From: DATHZQ01 sp965216945
GTDB taxonomy: Bacteria > Actinomycetota > Acidimicrobiia > Spongiisociales > UBA5794
Length of the DNA: 64,000 nucleotides
Reading direction: 5' to 3'
Assembly (NCBI GenBank): GCA_965216945.1
Contig: CBDCGU010000003.1
Coordinates: forward strand, 1,612,001-1,676,000
Shown here: in pieces, positions 61,552-64,000 of the stretch
Layout of the letters: every line of letters begins with the position of its first letter
How positions within the stretch are numbered: position 1 is the stretch's first letter
Program-made: the position numbers and the translations under genes
Notes under the pieces: model-generated
Databases searched by the model: none
What the model was told of the DNA's origin: nothing
Seen by the model: the letters and a program-made list of their open reading frames with translations, nothing else

Positions 61552-63357
61552 ATGCAGACCCAAGCACTTCAACTCGTACAACTCGCCCAGCAGGCCACGA
61601 CGGCCTACGGGAGGGCCGACCTGACCGCGCACCTGGATCAGATCGCCGATCGGATCGGCGACCCCGCTCTGCGGCTTCTGGTCGTAGGGGAGTTCAAGCA
61701 GGGCAAGAGCACGCTCGTGAACGCCATGCTCAACGCACCGGTCTGCCCTGTCGACGACGACGTGGCGACCTCGGTGCCGACCGTGGTGCGCTATGCCCCG
61801 GAACCCCGGGCAGCGATCCGGCGTCAGAGGGACGGGACGGATGCCGACCCGACCGAGGAGACCATCGGGTTCGATGAGCTTCCCATCTACGCCTCGGAGC
61901 TCGGCAACCCGGCCAACGAGCGCCGGCTGCACAGCGTCGAGGTCGGGCTGCCACGCCGGCTGCTCTCGGGAGGGCTCACACTCGTGGATACGCCCGGCGT
62001 CGGAGGCTTCGGCTCGGCGCACACCGCGGCGACCATGGCCGCGCTGGCATCGGCGGACGCAGCGCTCTTCGTGAGCGATGCGTCGCAGGAGCTGACGGGT
62101 CCAGAGATGGAGTTCCTCCGGTTTGCCGCAGGGGCCTGCCCGCATCTCGCATTCGTGCTGACCAAGACCGACTTCTACCCCGACTGGGAAGAGATCCGGG
62201 AGCTGAACCGTGGCCATCTCGAGAGGGGCGATGTCACCGCATCCATCTTCCCGGCCTCGGCGACATTGCGCCTCAAGGCGATCGAGTCCGAGGATCGCAG
62301 GCTGAACCTCGAGTCCGGCTACCCGGCCATCACCGACTGGATAGGCGCCATCGTGGCGGACCGCGGTGGCAGTCGCACCGTTGCCGCCCTCGCCGAGGTG
62401 AGAGGCGTCGTCCACCAGCTGCGCACGACCTTTGCGGCAGAACGCGATGTGCTGGCAGACCCGCAGCGTGGCGAGGAGGTTGTGGCTGCATTCAACACGG
62501 CCAAGGAGCAGGCCGATGCCCTCCGCGGCCAAGCAGCCCGGTGGCAGGTGACCCTCAACGACGGGATAGCGGACCTCACCGCGACCATCGACCACGATCT
62601 TCGATCACGGATGCGCAACATCTCTCGGGAAGCGGACGCCACGATCGAAGGCGAGGACCCGGCGGTCATCTGGGACGAATTCACCGCGTGGCTCAAGAAG
62701 CAGGTCAGCCATGACGTGGCTGCGTCGTTTGTGGCGCTTGCGTCTCAGACCAATGAGCTGTCCCACGTGGTCGCCGAGCATTTCGCCGACGGCAACGCCC
62801 CGATTCGCATCGACATGGACACTCGCGGCGTCTTGCAGACCGCCGGGTCCATCGAGACCCGCACTCGCGTCGAGAACACCGACCCCAGCGTGGGTGGTCG
62901 CAGCCTCACCGCCCTGCGGGGCTCCTATGGCGGCCTCTTGATGTTCGGGATGGTGGCGCAGATGGCCGGCCTGGCGATGCTCAACCCGGCAACGGCGCTA
63001 GTCGGTGTGTTGATGGGCCGTAAGGCCGTGAAGGACGAGAAGCAACGGTTGCTGACCGTCCGCCGCCAGCAGGCGAAGATCACGACGCGGCAGTTCATCG
63101 ACGATGCGAGCTTTGCGGTGGGTAAGCAGATGAAGGACGCCCTTCGTGCGGTACAGCGCGAGCTGCGCGACCACTACCAGGCACGGGCCGACGAGCTCAA
63201 CCGCTCGATCGCCGAATCGCTCAGCGCCGCCAAGTCGGCCGTCGCGGCTGGGGAAACGGAACGCACCAAGCGGTTGCGAGACGTCGATGCGGAGCTGCAA
63301 CGCCTCGACGGGCTCGACCAGCGGCTGGCGTCGGCCATCGATGAGGGGGGACGATGA
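61552..63357 (+). CDS. Dynamin-like GTPase, IniA-like
   Basis: The 601-residue protein is a bacterial dynamin-family GTPase: P-loop GEFKQGKST (46-54), G3 DTPGVGG and G4 TKTD in the N-terminal half. Long helical regions follow, and a hydrophobic patch (GLLMFGMVAQMAGLAML, about residues 460-480) could act as the membrane paddle. IniA in mycobacteria is a dynamin-like membrane-fission protein. Its ATG is at 61552. It overlaps the next gene by 4 bases (ATGA), indicating a tightly coupled pair. Confidence 0.88.
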   Translation: MQTQALQLVQLAQQATTAYGRADLTAHLDQIADRIGDPALRLLVVGEFKQGKSTLVNAMLNAPVCPVDDDVATSVPTVVRYAPEPRAAIRRQRDGTDADPTEETIGFDELPIYASELGNPANERRLHSVEVGLPRRLLSGGLTLVDTPGVGGFGSAHTAATMAALASADAALFVSDASQELTGPEMEFLRFAAGACPHLAFVLTKTDFYPDWEEIRELNRGHLERGDVTASIFPASATLRLKAIESEDRRLNLESGYPAITDWIGAIVADRGGSRTVAALAEVRGVVHQLRTTFAAERDVLADPQRGEEVVAAFNTAKEQADALRGQAARWQVTLNDGIADLTATIDHDLRSRMRNISREADATIEGEDPAVIWDEFTAWLKKQVSHDVAASFVALASQTNELSHVVAEHFADGNAPIRIDMDTRGVLQTAGSIETRTRVENTDPSVGGRSLTALRGSYGGLLMFGMVAQMAGLAMLNPATALVGVLMGRKAVKDEKQRLLTVRRQQAKITTRQFIDDASFAVGKQMKDALRAVQRELRDHYQARADELNRSIAESLSAAKSAVAAGETERTKRLRDVDAELQRLDGLDQRLASAIDEGGR

Positions 63358-64000
63358 CTTCGCTCCACGACGACGTGCGTGCGCTCGTCTCGCGCGCCCA
63401 GACCGCATACGCCGGAACAGGCACCGCTCCCATCCTTGCGGAGGTGCGTAGCCGCCTCGAAGCCCCGCTACGACTTGCGATCGCCGGCCGAGTCAAGGCG
63501 GGCAAGTCGACACTGCTGAACGCCCTCGTCGGCGAGCAGCTCGCCCCCACGGATGCAGGGGAGTGCACCAAGATCGTCACTTGGTATCAACACGGGCACA
63601 CCTACCGTGTCCGGCTCGACCTCAGCGACGGCAGCTCCGTCCCGGCCCGGTTCACGCGCACGCACGGAGCCATCGACGTGGAACTCGGCACTCGCCGCCC
63701 GGAAGACATCGAGCGCATGGTCGTCGAGTGGCCGTCACCACGCCTCGCCGACGTGACGCTCATCGACACTCCCGGAATCGCCTCGGTGAACACCGATGTC
63801 TCCGCCAGGACGATGGAGTTCCTCTCACCCGGCGACGATGCTCCCACTGATGCCGATGCGGTCTTGTATCTGATGCGGCACCTGCACTCGGCCGACCTTT
63901 CCTTTCTCGAGAGCTTCCACGACGACGAACTGGCCCACGCCAGCCCGGTCAACGCCATCGGGGTGATCTCGCGAGCCGACGAGATGGGTGTTGGCCGCCC
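63354..64000 (+). CDS. Dynamin-like GTPase, IniC-like, partial at the right edge
   Basis: At least 215 residues of a second dynamin-family GTPase are present before the window ends. P-loop GRVKAGKSTLLNAL and DTPG (LIDTPGIASV) are clear, and the G4 motif is SRAD in place of the usual TKAD. The paired GTPases probably heterodimerise, as proposed for IniA/IniC. It starts at ATG 63354 and overlaps the iniA-like stop. Confidence 0.85.
   Translation, partial: MTSLHDDVRALVSRAQTAYAGTGTAPILAEVRSRLEAPLRLAIAGRVKAGKSTLLNALVGEQLAPTDAGECTKIVTWYQHGHTYRVRLDLSDGSSVPARFTRTHGAIDVELGTRRPEDIERMVVEWPSPRLADVTLIDTPGIASVNTDVSARTMEFLSPGDDAPTDADAVLYLMRHLHSADLSFLESFHDDELAHASPVNAIGVISRADEMGVGR

Overview
The window is GC-rich, gene-dense chromosomal DNA from an actinobacterium. 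Supporting markers are an actinobacterial-type inositol-3-phosphate synthase next to a PadR regulator, an MtrA/MtrB/LpqB-like operon, two DinB/DUF664-type proteins of the sort linked to mycothiol chemistry, an iniBAC-like dynamin locus, a DnaK-like receptor with a threonine-rich extracellular linker, and frequent GTG/TTG starts. Placement below phylum (for example Acidimicrobiia) is a guess. No rRNA, tRNA or CRISPR array was found.

Region 1 (1-9107): small membrane and ankyrin proteins, then a carbohydrate ABC importer on the minus strand (two permeases and a lipoprotein binding protein, no ATPase). Its promoter carries a LacI-type operator. Divergent from it are a PLP enzyme of the threonine-synthase fold, a PfkB kinase closely resembling sulfofructose kinase YihV, and a LacD/YihT-type class I aldolase whose Schiff-base lysine position is glutamate. 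Together they look like an uptake-and-phosphorylation module for an unusual sugar, perhaps a sulfosugar.

Region 2 (9108-18644): GNAT, an F420-reductase-like Rossmann protein, Gfo/Idh oxidoreductase, RidA, then the conserved rpsF-ssb-rpsR-rplI cluster with dnaB, a tail-anchored-type protein, panB, a stand-alone E2 acyltransferase domain and a PPOX-family protein.

Region 3 (18744-32661): FMN reductase, VanW-family envelope protein, MFS exporter, DinB protein, PadR plus inositol-phosphate synthase with a leaderless palindromic promoter, FAD oxidoreductase, endonuclease IV, pyrE, phosphatase, orphan radical-SAM activase, flavin monooxygenase and OsmC.

Region 4 (32662-45757): Ser/Thr kinase, lipoprotein, GH18 lipoprotein with a cis-prenyltransferase (variant active-site motif), DUF1446 protein, hemolysin-III protein, a complete IS1380-family insertion sequence (TSD CTAG), cupin, a short thioredoxin-reductase-like protein and FtsH.

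Region 5 (45758-58179): haloalkane dehalogenase plus adenosine deaminase, a long inverted-repeat terminator, the MtrAB-LpqB-like operon, an ArnT/PMT-like membrane protein, a 54-residue Cys/His protein, GH97 glycosidase, RarD, DinB and a MalY/PatB-type aminotransferase.

Region 6 (58181-64000): the most unusual locus. A membrane-anchored Hsp70-like protein diverges from an IniB-like acidic repeat protein and two dynamin-like GTPases (IniA-like, and IniC-like cut by the window edge). The intergenic region holds a 19-bp palindrome, and a strong hairpin separates the iniB-like and iniA-like genes. By analogy with mycobacterial iniBAC this is probably a cell-envelope stress membrane-remodelling system, here with a chaperone-like surface sensor.
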